Below are positions 17,555 through 25,674 of a stretch of DNA of 64,000 nucleotides, in pieces. Below the pieces are notes generated by a model that saw only the letters and a program-made list of their open reading frames with translations, was not told the DNA's origin and did not search any database. The DNA is taken from the NCBI RefSeq assembly GCF_007988965.1, contig NZ_BJVD01000010.1, positions 26,745 through 90,744 on the forward strand, given 5' to 3'. Source of the stretch: Rummeliibacillus stabekisii (GTDB taxonomy: Bacteria > Bacillota > Bacilli > Bacillales_A > Planococcaceae). The position numbers and the translations under genes were made by a program. Numbering within the stretch: position 1 is the first letter of the stretch; every line of letters begins with the position of its first letter.

Positions 17555-17617
17555 ATACAAATGAGGTAGGAAGGCGACTGCCATCCTGTTTCCTAAAGCC
17601 ATCTAAGGAGAATTGTT

Positions 17618-18967
17618 ATGGAAAATAGAGAGTATAATGCTGATTTAATGATTACAAACTGTTCTATATTAACCCCAGATTTAAACGTACTAAATAACCA
17701 ATGTCTTGTTATAAAAAACCATACCATCATAGATATTGGTGATAATATCCTCTTATCAAAATCCTACAAATCAAAAGAAATGCTATGTGGAAATGGAAAA
17801 TTACTGATGCCCGGCTTAATTGATGCACATACCCATTCATGTCAGCAGCTTCTACGTGGAAGAATTGCAGATGAATACCCTATGATCTGGACACGCATAA
17901 TGGTTCCATTTGAAAGTAACCTGCAAGAAAAAGATGTATACATAAGCTCTCAGTTAAGCTGCCTTGAAATGATCAAGTCGGGAACAACAGCCTTTATTGA
18001 TGCAGGTGGAAGACATATGCATAAGGTAGCAGAATCTATTTTGGAATCTGGTCTACGAGGGGCTATTACATGTTCCACTATGGATACCGGCAAGGATATT
18101 CCTGATATAATGAAATCTAGTATAGAGAGAAATATTAGTGAAAACCGGCAATTATATAACCAATTTCATGGAACAGGTGACGGAAGATTAGATGTATGGT
18201 TTTCACTGAGATCTATTATTACTTGTACACCTGATTTAATTCAGGAAGTTTTTGCAGCCGCAAAGGAATGTTCCACAGGTGTACAATCTCATATGAATGA
18301 ATATCCAAATGAAATTAGTTATTGCTTGGAAAACTTTAAAATGCGTCCGTTTGAATATCTTGAGTCTATAGGTGTCTTGGATCAAAATTTCCTAGGTGCA
18401 CATAGTATTCTACTTTCTGAAAATGAAATGGATATTATTAAAACTTATAATAGTAAGGTTGTTCATTGTCCCATTAGTAATTCAGGCAAGGGAATTCCTA
18501 AGACGCCTAGCCTACTGCAAAAGGGTATAAGTGTTGGTTTTGGAACAGATGGAGCTGGTCACTCTGGATTGAGTTTATTTGACCAGATGAAAGTGTTTAA
18601 ATCATTAATGCGAGCCTTTTTGGGAGTTCCTATTTTTGATCCAGTTGTCATGCCTTCAAAGAACATCTTAGAAATGGCGACATTAGGTGGCGCTAAAGCC
18701 ATGTTACGAGAGCATCAGCTAGGGACATTAGAGGTTGGTAAAAAAGCGGACATGATTTTAATTAACATTGACCAGCCGCATATTTCTCCGACACATAACT
18801 TGCTAAATACCCTAATCGAATCTGTTAACAGTAATGATATAACCGATTGTATTGTCGATGGCAAAATATTAATGAAAAACAGGGAAGTACTTACATTGGA
18901 TGAAGAAAAAATAAAATATGAAAGTAAGCTTGCAATGAAGGAACTTTCTATTCGAGCAAACATATAA
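17618..18967 (+). CDS. Amidohydrolase, probable purine or aminohydrolase-type deaminase
   Basis: 449 residues of the metal-dependent amidohydrolase family related to guanine deaminase, SAH/MTA deaminase and TrzN/AtzB. Visible ligands: HTH in PGLIDAHTHS, a histidine and glutamate in QSHMNEYPNE, a histidine in GAHSILLSENE, and the aspartate in GFGTDGAGHSG. C-terminal EVGKKADMILIN is the usual closing motif. AAGGAG lies 7 bases before the ATG. Being third in a guanine-riboswitch operon suggests a purine, pterin or related substrate; guanine deaminase itself usually has a different metal loop, so a modified purine is possible. Confidence 0.8.
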   Translation: MENREYNADLMITNCSILTPDLNVLNNQCLVIKNHTIIDIGDNILLSKSYKSKEMLCGNGKLLMPGLIDAHTHSCQQLLRGRIADEYPMIWTRIMVPFESNLQEKDVYISSQLSCLEMIKSGTTAFIDAGGRHMHKVAESILESGLRGAITCSTMDTGKDIPDIMKSSIERNISENRQLYNQFHGTGDGRLDVWFSLRSIITCTPDLIQEVFAAAKECSTGVQSHMNEYPNEISYCLENFKMRPFEYLESIGVLDQNFLGAHSILLSENEMDIIKTYNSKVVHCPISNSGKGIPKTPSLLQKGISVGFGTDGAGHSGLSLFDQMKVFKSLMRAFLGVPIFDPVVMPSKNILEMATLGGAKAMLREHQLGTLEVGKKADMILINIDQPHISPTHNLLNTLIESVNSNDITDCIVDGKILMKNREVLTLDEEKIKYESKLAMKELSIRANI

Positions 18968-19010
18968 CCCTACTCTAATTCATGGGTATGGAATAATTGA
19001 GGTCTGATAA

Positions 19011-19784
19011 ATGTTTACAAATTTATTTCTTTTTAGTATTGTCGCATGTTCCAATTTAATTATTGGCATTTTATTAGGGATGTCCGGAATTGCAGGATTT
19101 CTTCTCCCTCTAATATACGTAGGCTTTTTAGATATACCTGTGCATGATTCTCTTGCACTAAGTTTTTTATCCTTTGCTGTTTCGGGTATAATTGGTGCCT
19201 ATTCTTATTGGAAATCAAAAAACATGGATTTAAAACTAGCGCTGTTTTTAAGCCTCGGCAGTCTTCCAGGTGCGTTTTTGGGAGTTCAAATCAATGTACT
19301 CATTTCTGATTTCCTAGCAAAGCTTCTTCTCTATATCTTTATCCTGCTAGCTGGGCTATCTATGCTTAAGAAAAACAAGGATGATACTAAAGTAAATCGA
19401 TCAATACTATTGAATCATTCATCAATCATTATCCTTCTTGGTTTTCTAACAGCAACCATTTGCGCATTAACAGGGGCAGGTGGTCCCATTTTATTAGTAC
19501 CGTTACTAGTTAGCCTCGGAATCAATATTCGGGTGGCAGTAGGGGTAAGTCTTTTAAATTCTGTGTTTATCGCTATTCCCTCCATATTCGGCTACTTTGC
19601 CCATGCCAATATGAAAACCATCCCAATGTTAATTATCGCTAGTTTAATTGGAACCATTATAGGGATTATTACAGGTACTCGTCTTGCTAATAAGGTCCCT
19701 ATCAACCGTTTAAAAATAATGATTGCACTCATAACTATCCTATCTTCTGTTTATATGCTAGTTATGCTAAAAGTGGGGGCCTGA
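19011..19784 (+). CDS. TauE/SafE-family permease
   Basis: 257 residues, about eight hydrophobic segments in two similar halves, each with the family motif: GILLGMSGIAGFLLPLIYVG near residue 20 and CALTGAGGPILLVPLLVSLG near residue 145. GAGG lies 8 bases before the ATG. TauE/SafE proteins are associated with sulfite, sulfoacetate and other organic anions. As last gene of the riboswitch operon it may export or import a product of the amidohydrolase pathway. The stop codon lies in the loop of the operon terminator. Confidence 0.85.
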   Translation: MFTNLFLFSIVACSNLIIGILLGMSGIAGFLLPLIYVGFLDIPVHDSLALSFLSFAVSGIIGAYSYWKSKNMDLKLALFLSLGSLPGAFLGVQINVLISDFLAKLLLYIFILLAGLSMLKKNKDDTKVNRSILLNHSSIIILLGFLTATICALTGAGGPILLVPLLVSLGINIRVAVGVSLLNSVFIAIPSIFGYFAHANMKTIPMLIIASLIGTIIGIITGTRLANKVPINRLKIMIALITILSSVYMLVMLKVGA

Positions 19785-19798
19785 CCCCCACTTTTTTT
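19769..19798 (+). terminator. Terminator of the riboswitch operon, overlapping the stop codon
   Basis: Stem AAGTGGGGG/CCCCCACTT followed by TTTTTT; the TGA stop (19782-19784) of the TauE/SafE gene is in the loop. Confidence 0.92.
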
Positions 19799-20003
19799 AT
19801 AGATGGACCCTCTAAGCCCTACAAAGAGTACCTTTCTCTACTTTCCTTATAAATACAAAAGAAAATACTCCTATGATGGCGATATATATTTCAATTGCCA
19901 TGAACTTTTATCCCTTATATCTGAATAATAGTATGTGATTCAGCCTTAAAATAAAGTATAGTTAGTATTTAATAAAACAATCCCTGATTAAGGATGTGCC
20001 AAC

Positions 20004-20711
20004 ATGCGTATTAATAAATATATAAGTGAAGCTGGAAAAGCATCTAGACGAGGTGCAGATAAATTAATTACTGATGGAAGAGTTACAATCAATGGTAAAC
20101 GTGCAACTATAGGTAGCCAAGTTGAAGCTGGGGATGACGTCCAAGTAGATGGAAATCCAATCTTTGTAGCAAGGAATAATGTCTATATTGCCTTAAATAA
20201 ACCTGTAGGCATTACGAGTACAACCGAAAAAGGTGTAAAAGGGAATATTGTTGATTTGGTCAACCACCCATTAAGAATATTTAATATTGGACGCCTGGAT
20301 AAAGATTCGGAGGGCTTAATTCTTCTTACGAACGACGGCGACATTGTTAACGAAATTCTGCGTTCTGAAAATAAGCATGAAAAAGAGTATATCGTTTCTG
20401 TAGACAAGCCAATTACTCCTGAATTCTTAAAGAAGATGTCAGAGGGAGTCAAAATATTAGGCACCAAAACACTTCCTTGTGAAGTAGTACAATTATCAAA
20501 ATTTGATTTTCAAATCATTTTGACACAGGGACTAAATCGTCAAATTCGCCGCATGTGTGCTGAATTAGGATACGACGTCTACCGATTACAAAGAACCCGA
20601 ATCATGAATATTCATTTAGGTAACCTCCCACCTGGACAATGGAGAGATTTATCTAAGAAAGAGCGAACTCAATTATTTAGAGAATTAAACTATGAACCAA
20701 AAGAATGGTAA
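20004..20711 (+). CDS. rluF: RsuA/RluF-family rRNA pseudouridine synthase
   Basis: 235 residues. An N-terminal S4 RNA-binding domain ([20 protein letters not shown]) is followed by the synthase domain, with the catalytic aspartate in [20 protein letters not shown] and the conserved [16 protein letters not shown] block. The length and the lack of a C-terminal tail fit RluF (23S rRNA position 2604 in E. coli), but RluB and RsuA are close relatives. AAGGATG lies about 6 bases before the ATG. It is a single-gene unit convergent with the MerR operon. Confidence 0.85.
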   Translation: MRINKYISEAGKASRRGADKLITDGRVTINGKRATIGSQVEAGDDVQVDGNPIFVARNNVYIALNKPVGITSTTEKGVKGNIVDLVNHPLRIFNIGRLDKDSEGLILLTNDGDIVNEILRSENKHEKEYIVSVDKPITPEFLKKMSEGVKILGTKTLPCEVVQLSKFDFQIILTQGLNRQIRRMCAELGYDVYRLQRTRIMNIHLGNLPPGQWRDLSKKERTQLFRELNYEPKEW

Positions 20712-20788
20712 AAGGTACGGAATATTAAATTAAAGTAGAGTTATCATTGAATTAAGCCACACTAAAGGGACAATCTCATTAGAATTAA

Positions 20789-20827
20789 ATCCATAGTGCC
20801 TCTTTCAAAGAAAGATGCACTATGGAT
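20789..20827. terminator. Inverted repeat between rluF and the MerR operon
   Basis: Eleven-base arms ATCCATAGTGC/GCACTATGGAT plus an inner CTTTC/GAAAG pairing. There is no clear T-run on either strand, so termination is likely but not certain; both genes converge here. Confidence 0.5.
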
Positions 20828-20865
20828 GATATGCTTAAAGGACATCTATATAAAAGTTAAAAACT

Positions 20866-21255
20866 CTAACACTTATTTCTTTCTAATAGTTGTTCAATTT
20901 TATAATCTGCGTTTAGTAATACACGTTTTATTTGTTTAATGTTATTTTCCTTTTGCACCATTTGTGTATATTTATTTTGAAATATCTCTTTTATTTGAAG
21001 GACATTTTGAATTTCTTCTTGTGTTAATTTTTTATTATGATCCGTATTTTTCGACCAATCAAAAAGCATCTTAACTTCCAATAGTGAAAATCCCGTTTGT
21101 TTTAGTTTAATAATGGTTTCAATTAGAATGACGTCATTATTGTTATATTCACGATATTTGTTTATAATTTCTGGCTGTAATAAACCTATTTTTTCATAGT
21201 ATCGAATAGTATCTTTACTAATACCGGTACGCTCTGCAAATTCTCCAATTTTCAC
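20866..21255 (-). CDS. MerR-family transcription regulator
   Basis: 129 residues from the GTG at 21255; three more in-frame codons up to a GTG at 21264 are possible, and AGGTGG lies 5 bases before the chosen start. The winged-helix begins KIGEFAERTGISKDTIRYYEKIGLLQP, followed by a lysine-rich coiled coil. The only cysteine is the last residue, so the single-cysteine aldehyde sensing of the AdhR/NmlR branch is not supported even though the promoter dyad resembles theirs. It overlaps the end of the membrane-protein gene region and is its likely regulator. Confidence 0.82.
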   Translation of the reverse strand: MKIGEFAERTGISKDTIRYYEKIGLLQPEIINKYREYNNNDVILIETIIKLKQTGFSLLEVKMLFDWSKNTDHNKKLTQEEIQNVLQIKEIFQNKYTQMVQKENNIKQIKRVLLNADYKIEQLLERNKC

Positions 21256-21267
21256 CACTACCACCTA

Positions 21268-21585
21268 CTATTTTATAAATTTATAAACCATTAGAATAAT
21301 TATACTATGGAAAATAAAACGACTGATATGATGGCTGTACTTAATGCGGCCATTTGTTACTATCCCTTGTATAATCGTCAATATGTGTAGAAAAACAAAT
21401 GAGAGAATTAGTAATAGAAACAGCAAGTCTTTACTTGGTATAAATAAGGTTAAAATAATTCCTGTTGATACAATAATGAATAATAAGGCTCGTACATGAT
21501 ATCCTTCTTTTTTCCATTGTTGGATGCCTGCTACTGCCATTAAAAAAGCATATAATCCACTCAATATATACGTCACACTAGCCAT
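21268..21585 (-). CDS. Small membrane protein in the MerR operon
   Basis: 105 residues with four hydrophobic segments (about 5-22, 30-46, 50-73, 85-102). SD GGAG lies 8 bases before the ATG. It precedes the MerR gene with no gap and shares its promoter. No family recognised; a small stress-induced or efflux-related protein is possible but not shown. Confidence 0.65.
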   Translation of the reverse strand: MASVTYILSGLYAFLMAVAGIQQWKKEGYHVRALLFIIVSTGIILTLFIPSKDLLFLLLILSFVFLHILTIIQGIVTNGRIKYSHHISRFIFHSIIILMVYKFIK

Positions 21586-21614
21586 TTACATCACTCCATT
21601 CTTTTAATATATAC

Positions 21615-21645
21615 ACTTTAAAAGATGGAGTTAACTCCATGTCAA
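21615..21645 (-). promoter_or_regulatory. MerR-type promoter with dyad in a 19-bp spacer
   Basis: On the minus strand, TTGACA (21640-21645), a 19-bp spacer and TAAAGT (21615-21620). The spacer holds a perfect palindrome, ATGGAGTTAACTCCAT (21625-21640). An over-long 19-bp spacer with a central dyad is the hallmark of promoters that MerR proteins activate by DNA distortion. The transcript starts about 30 bases before the membrane gene. Confidence 0.82.
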
Positions 21646-21652
21646 TAAATAA

Positions 21653-21684
21653 AGAACAGCCTACTTTAATTCGTAGCCTGTTCT
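21653..21684 (-). terminator. Hairpin beyond the distal att copy
   Basis: Arms AGAACAG-C-CTAC and GTAG-C-CTGTTCT with one internal mismatch; on the minus strand TTTATTTATT follows. If the segment 21698-23266 is an insertion, this was probably rlmH's original terminator. Confidence 0.55.
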
Positions 21685-21697
21685 ATGTAATTCAAAA

Positions 21698-21722
21698 ACC
21701 GCACTTACTTGTGATAGGGTTC
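21698..21722 (-). repeat. Distal copy of the rlmH 3'-end att repeat
   Basis: A 25-base perfect copy of 23267-23291, in the same orientation. Read on the minus strand it holds TATCACAAGTAA, which fits the core of the SCC attachment site at the end of rlmH (TATCATAAGTAA in Staphylococcus). The first base beyond each end differs between the copies. Confidence 0.85.
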
Positions 21723-21753
21723 ACCATAATAGAGCTAAATGCAGTTTTAATTA

Positions 21754-22416
21754 TCATTCAAATCTCACATCATTTGAATATTGTTTAATTCTTTCCCAAT
21801 TTAAAATTTGAAGTGTATCTCCATTTCGAACAATAATTTCTTCTTCACTCCACTTTTTCAATATACGATTTAAATGTCTTTTTGTTGTGCCAATCAATGA
21901 AGCGACTTCATTTAGCGTTCTTGTTTCAATATACTCACTACTTGTCTCAACAGATTCCAATGTACAATAATAGGCTGCTAAACGTGTAGCTACAGAAGAT
22001 AGAGCATTTACTCTCGAAGAAATCGTACAGGTTTTTAATTTATAAGCAAGTCCTTTTAAAATGAGCTGTGTAAAATCGGCATCATACTGTAAATATTTTT
22101 TATATGTGTGAAGCGGTATAAATAGAAATTCGCAAGTTTCCGCCGCAATACAATTTGATTGAATAATGCATCGTTCAATTAATTCAATGTCCCCTAATAT
22201 GGCAGGCTTTTTACAATACCTCAATAACAATTCTCTACCTGTAATTTCAATGCTTGAGACATAATATTGACCCTCTATTAAAAAATATAATCCATCAATT
22301 TCATTGCCAGTTTTTAATATAGATTCATTTCGTTGGTACGTTTTTAGTTGAAGTTCCTTTATGACCTCGTTTGGAAATTTATATAGATAATGTTGAGCAA
22401 ATTTTTCTAAATCCAT
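21754..22416 (-). CDS. Crp/Fnr-family regulator, YeiL-like paralogue
   Basis: 220 residues from the ATG at 22416, with AGGTG 8 bases upstream; an in-frame ATG at 22446 has no SD. A cyclic-nucleotide-binding-like domain (DGLYFLIEGQYYVSSIEITG) is followed by a helix-turn-helix (TLNEVASLIGTTKRHLNRILKKW). It is a second member of the same family as the gene at 1227. It diverges from the HAD gene across a 66-bp gap and lies inside the att-bounded segment. Ligand and targets unknown. Confidence 0.8.
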   Translation of the reverse strand: MDLEKFAQHYLYKFPNEVIKELQLKTYQRNESILKTGNEIDGLYFLIEGQYYVSSIEITGRELLLRYCKKPAILGDIELIERCIIQSNCIAAETCEFLFIPLHTYKKYLQYDADFTQLILKGLAYKLKTCTISSRVNALSSVATRLAAYYCTLESVETSSEYIETRTLNEVASLIGTTKRHLNRILKKWSEEEIIVRNGDTLQILNWERIKQYSNDVRFE

Positions 22417-22482
22417 CACAAAGACACCTGTCCTTTCCGCAGCCATATGTAATTATTATACTATTTACAGGAGGCGATTCGA

Positions 22483-23214
22483 ATGAACTTTGTTTTTGAT
22501 ATTGATGGTACACTTTGCTTTGATGGTAAACTTATTGAGAGCTCAATTATAGATGCTTTAGCCAAATTATTCCATGCAGGACATGAAATTATTTTTGCAT
22601 CTGCACGCCCGATTCGTGATTTAGTTCCCGTTATTCCAGCTCAATTTAGAAAAGGTAAATTGGTCGGTGGTAACGGTTGTTTCACATCAGAAAATGGCTT
22701 TGTTTCTGCAAATGTCTTTTCACCTAATTTTCTAGTCCAGTTACATAATATTATTCAAACTCACCAACTTACTTATTTAGCTGATGGCGAATGGGATTAT
22801 GCCTATACTGGTAGTTTGGGGCATCCTATCTATAAAAATATTGACCAAAGCTCTGCAAGAAATTTAACGATCACAGAACTTAAGAAAATATGTAAACTAG
22901 TCCTATTTGACCCTACCCAACAGGTAACTACTTTACTTGAACAATTACCTGTTTCCATAACAGCTTACAAAAATGAAAATGCAATCGACATAAGTCCATT
23001 AGGTATCAATAAAGTCGCTGGTCTTGAAAGACTAAATGTACATGACTTTATTGCATTCGGAAATGACAACAACGACCAATGTTTATTCGAAAAAGCAGTG
23101 TATAGTGTATGTGTAGGTGACAATGAAGTACATCAATATGCTTCAAAACAAATCCCAAAAGAGGATGTCGCAGAAACAATTTTACAGCTAATAAATAACC
23201 CATTTACCGTATAA
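22483..23214 (+). CDS. HAD-superfamily hydrolase, Cof/sucrose-phosphatase-like
   Basis: 243 residues with the HAD motifs: DIDGT at residues 6-10, SAR in FASARPIRD, a lysine in GINKVAGLERL, and GNDNND for the acidic motif near residue 195. The cap region lies between motifs II and III (type C2). Such enzymes dephosphorylate sugar phosphates or similar small molecules; the substrate is not evident. AGGAGG lies 9 bases before the ATG. It lies inside the att-bounded segment, divergent from the regulator, which probably controls it. Confidence 0.82.
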   Translation: MNFVFDIDGTLCFDGKLIESSIIDALAKLFHAGHEIIFASARPIRDLVPVIPAQFRKGKLVGGNGCFTSENGFVSANVFSPNFLVQLHNIIQTHQLTYLADGEWDYAYTGSLGHPIYKNIDQSSARNLTITELKKICKLVLFDPTQQVTTLLEQLPVSITAYKNENAIDISPLGINKVAGLERLNVHDFIAFGNDNNDQCLFEKAVYSVCVGDNEVHQYASKQIPKEDVAETILQLINNPFTV

Positions 23215-23216
23215 AA

Positions 23217-23258
23217 AGGAGCTTAGAGAACATGAATACTTCATGTCCTTTAAGCTCT
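23217..23258 (+). terminator. Terminator of the HAD gene
   Basis: Imperfect stem of about 19 bp, GGAGCTTAGAGAACATGAA against TTCATGTCCTTTAAGCTCT, with a 3-base loop and a short T-run, just after the stop at 3214 of the 20-kb block (23214). Confidence 0.65.
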
Positions 23259-23266
23259 TTCCATAG

Positions 23267-23291
23267 ACCGCACTTACTTGTGATAGGGTTC
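23267..23291 (-). repeat. Proximal att repeat at the rlmH 3' end
   Basis: It spans the last five codons and stop of rlmH plus seven bases beyond (minus strand ...TATCACAAGTAAGTGCGG). Identical over 25 bases to 21698-21722. This is the position of attB for SCC elements in staphylococci. Confidence 0.85.
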
Positions 23292-23753
23292 GCCCTTCAT
23301 AATCCGAAAACTTCGATACACTTGCTCCACTAATACTAGCTTCATTAGCTGATGTGGCAAGGTCATTTTTCCAAAGGAAAGTTTTTCGTTGGCTCTATGT
23401 AACACATCATCATGAAGGCCGAGCGAACCACCAATGACGAAAGCAATTTTGCTTTGGCCATATGTCATGAGACTTTCAATATCTTTTGAGAGTTCCTCGG
23501 AGCTGCGCATCTTACCATTGATAGCAAGGGCGATGACATAATGATCAGGGGTTAGTTTAGCGAGAATCCTTTCTCCTTCCTTCTTTTTAACGATTTCCAT
23601 TTCAGCATCACTCAATTGTTCAGGCGCTTTTTCGTCAGGAACTTCGATAATTTCCATTTTTGTATAACCATTTAAGCGTTTGACATACTCCTCAATGCCC
23701 ATTTTTAAATACTTTTCCTTCAATTTACCGACACTAATAATTGTTATACCCAC
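23274..23753 (-). CDS. rlmH: 23S rRNA pseudouridine-1915 N3-methyltransferase RlmH
   Basis: 159 residues, the usual length (OrfX in staphylococci). SPOUT methyltransferase with [23 protein letters not shown] at the N-terminus, the knot motif [17 protein letters not shown] and the C-terminal [13 protein letters not shown]. It methylates pseudouridine 1915 in helix 69 of 23S rRNA using S-adenosylmethionine. The gene is intact and the 3' end supplies the att repeat. The 5' end is followed (upstream) by a cluster of DnaA boxes. Confidence 0.95.
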   Translation of the reverse strand: MGITIISVGKLKEKYLKMGIEEYVKRLNGYTKMEIIEVPDEKAPEQLSDAEMEIVKKKEGERILAKLTPDHYVIALAINGKMRSSEELSKDIESLMTYGQSKIAFVIGGSLGLHDDVLHRANEKLSFGKMTLPHQLMKLVLVEQVYRSFRIMKGEPYHK

Positions 23754-23843
23754 AAGTTATCCACCTACCTTTTTTATTTACAAACAACTTATCCCCAAAA
23801 GTTATACACATATCCACAATTCATTTCAATATATTGTGGGCGT

Positions 23844-24008
23844 TCATTTGTTCGCCACAATATATGTTGCACGCTCTTCACAGTACTCGCACTTTGTGGA
23901 TAACTTTTCTTCCTCACTGATATTTTCCATTAACGGTATCTTTTTTTCAGTTGCAACAAACATGTCTAAAGCATGTCCTATATGGGTTTCACAGCTATAT
24001 ATTGTCAA
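23844..24008 (-). CDS. CxxH/CxxC small protein (BA_5709 family type)
   Basis: 54 residues from a TTG at 24008, MTIYSCETHIGHALDMFV, with AGGA 9 bases upstream; the longer ATG reading frame runs into unrelated lysine-rich sequence. Metal-type pairs CETH and CEYC suggest a zinc-binding knuckle. This small family is found beside rlmH and htrA in many Bacilli. Function unknown. It overlaps the DnaA-box cluster, with one box inside the gene. Confidence 0.75.
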   Translation of the reverse strand: MTIYSCETHIGHALDMFVATEKKIPLMENISEEEKLSTKCEYCEERATYIVANK

Positions 24009-24095
24009 AATATTTATTCCTTTCTTGCTTTTAGATTTCCACAGAGTTATGCACAATTTGCCTTTTTTTATCCACAACTCATTGTATCAAACAAA

Positions 24096-24137
24096 AAGCG
24101 AGCTGGAAAGAAGGGGATTTTCTTTCCTTGCTCGCTT
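24096..24137 (-). terminator. Terminator of the htrA/wal transcript
   Basis: Stem AAGCGAGC...GCTCGCTT with an inner GAAAGAA/TTCTTTC pairing; on the minus strand TTTTGTTT follows. It lies 43 bases after the htrA stop. Confidence 0.85.
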
Positions 24138-24180
24138 GTTTATAATTTAATTCTTTTCCATTACTTATCCACAAACTAAA

Positions 24181-25455
24181 TTATTGTTTTAGTTTTGAGC
24201 TGTCTTCTAATGTTAATGTTTTTTGAACCAACTTGCCATCACGATACACTTTCAATTTGATGTGATCTCCAACATGTTTCTTGTTGTAAAGTATCTTACG
24301 GAGGTCGATAGAATTGTCTACTTTCTCTCCATCCATTTCGACTATGACATCATATTTTTGAATACCTGCTTTTTCAGCTGAAGAATTTTTTACAACTTGG
24401 CTAACAACGATACCAGCTGTTACTTCAGGAGGCAATTTTAATGTTTGGCTTTGGTGGTAAGCTGGTACATCTGTTAAGTCGATTAGTGATACGCCCATTG
24501 AAGGTCTTACTACTTTCCCTGTTTGTTGCAATTCGTCTATTACAGGAATAGCTGAATTGATTGGTATGGCAAAACCTAATCCTTCTACAGCAGATTCAGA
24601 AATCTTCATTGAGTTAATACCAATGACTTGACCTGCCAAATTGATTAATGCACCGCCACTATTCCCTGGGTTGATTGCTGCATCTGTTTGCAATACTTCT
24701 TCTTGCCAATCCTCCGTACCGTCTTCATTTAAATCAACCGGCACAGTACGATCAGTTCCTGAGATAACGCCAGTTGTAACAGAACCATAGAAGTCTAATC
24801 CTAGAGGGTTACCAATAGCAATTGCAGTTTCACCTTGTTTTAATTTATCAGAGTCACCAAAAGTAGCCACCGTTTTTACCTTTTTACTTGAGATAGAAAT
24901 AACCGCTAAATCTGTCCATATATCTGTACCGACTAGCTTAGCTTGTTCTTTAGAGCCGTCTGAAAATGTAACTTCTAACGTTTTAGCTCCTTCAACAACA
25001 TGGTTATTGGTGACGATATATGCTTTGTTACCTACTTTTTTATAAATGACACCAGAACCACTACCAACTGGCTCACTAGAATCCTGATCGTTTTTGCCAT
25101 TACCTCCAGTGATGCCGCCACCATCTTGGAATGGTAAGTCGCCCCATAAGTCAGTTTGCGTTTGTTGAATATTTGTAATGCCCACGACTGCATCCTTTGT
25201 CTTCGCAACAGCATCTGTTACATTCGTTGAAACCTCTGTAGACACCTGTGGAGTTGATGTTTTATTGGCTGTGGAACTGCCGCTGCTCGATACTCTCGCA
25301 CTATTATTATTCGGCAGGTAATCCACCATGGACGGCAATAAGAGCCATACAAGAAGTGCTCCTACAATGACACCGATAATTCCGCTCAAAAAATAGCCTG
25401 CCTTGCTGCCATCTTTTCTACGTGTTTTTGTTTCATCTTGATCGTAATATCCCAT
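24181..25455 (-). CDS. htrC: HtrA-family membrane-anchored serine protease
   Basis: 424 residues from the ATG at 25455 (AAAGGG upstream; the GTG at 25464 abuts that SD). One membrane segment at about 22-42 anchors an external protease. The triad is visible: His in VTNNHVVEGA, Asp in TDLAVISI and Ser in NPGNSGGAL. A PDZ domain follows (about 315-420). In B. subtilis the homologue at this locus is HtrC/YyxA at the end of the wal operon. It probably degrades misfolded secreted proteins. It follows walJ after a 219-bp gap that contains a structured inverted repeat. Confidence 0.9.
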   Translation of the reverse strand: MGYYDQDETKTRRKDGSKAGYFLSGIIGVIVGALLVWLLLPSMVDYLPNNNSARVSSSGSSTANKTSTPQVSTEVSTNVTDAVAKTKDAVVGITNIQQTQTDLWGDLPFQDGGGITGGNGKNDQDSSEPVGSGSGVIYKKVGNKAYIVTNNHVVEGAKTLEVTFSDGSKEQAKLVGTDIWTDLAVISISSKKVKTVATFGDSDKLKQGETAIAIGNPLGLDFYGSVTTGVISGTDRTVPVDLNEDGTEDWQEEVLQTDAAINPGNSGGALINLAGQVIGINSMKISESAVEGLGFAIPINSAIPVIDELQQTGKVVRPSMGVSLIDLTDVPAYHQSQTLKLPPEVTAGIVVSQVVKNSSAEKAGIQKYDVIVEMDGEKVDNSIDLRKILYNKKHVGDHIKLKVYRDGKLVQKTLTLEDSSKLKQ

Positions 25456-25587
25456 ATATTTCACCCTTTCTTCAATTATCTGCTTCGTTAGTAATACAAT
25501 ATCTGACCAACATTAAAATAAGATGAAAACAAGTTTAAAATCACCTCAAAGTTTTCCTAATCTTAACTTCCCCATTTCGGCATAAAA

Positions 25588-25666
25588 AAATCCCCTTTTA
25601 TTAAACTGACTCTAATCTCGTTCGTTATCAATATAACGGACAGAGCCCTTTCATAAAGGGGGATTT
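25588..25666. repeat. 79-bp inverted-repeat element between walJ and htrC
   Basis: Thirteen-base outer arms AAATCCCCTTTTA and TAAAGGGGGATTT with one wobble pair, enclosing an inner perfect stem CGTTAT-CAAT-ATAACG. It could be an operon attenuator or terminator, or a small mobile repeat. Confidence 0.6.
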
Positions 25667-25674
25667 CTATATAT

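Larger units (their letters stand above)
21698..23266. mobile_element. Putative SCC-like cassette remnant in the rlmH attachment site
   Basis: A 1,569-bp unit (one att repeat plus insert) lies immediately downstream of rlmH, bounded by 25-base direct repeats. It holds two divergent genes, a YeiL-like regulator and a HAD phosphatase, and no recombinase. Staphylococcal cassette chromosomes insert by Ccr recombinases exactly at this codon context and leave direct repeats at both ends. The small size and absence of ccr genes suggest a decayed or non-autonomous element, or a partial rlmH duplication. Confidence 0.6.
23757..24173. other. DnaA-box cluster between rlmH and htrA
   Basis: Three perfect boxes: TGTGGATAA at 23895-23903 and TTATCCACA at 24068-24076 and 24165-24173. 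Near matches with one change lie at 23757 (TTATCCACC), 23789 (TTATCCCCA), 23802 (TTATACACA), 23810 (ATATCCACA) and 24047 (TTATGCACA). Eight sites in 417 bp, 30 kb from oriC. Comparable clusters in B. subtilis titrate DnaA and repress initiation. Confidence 0.7.
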
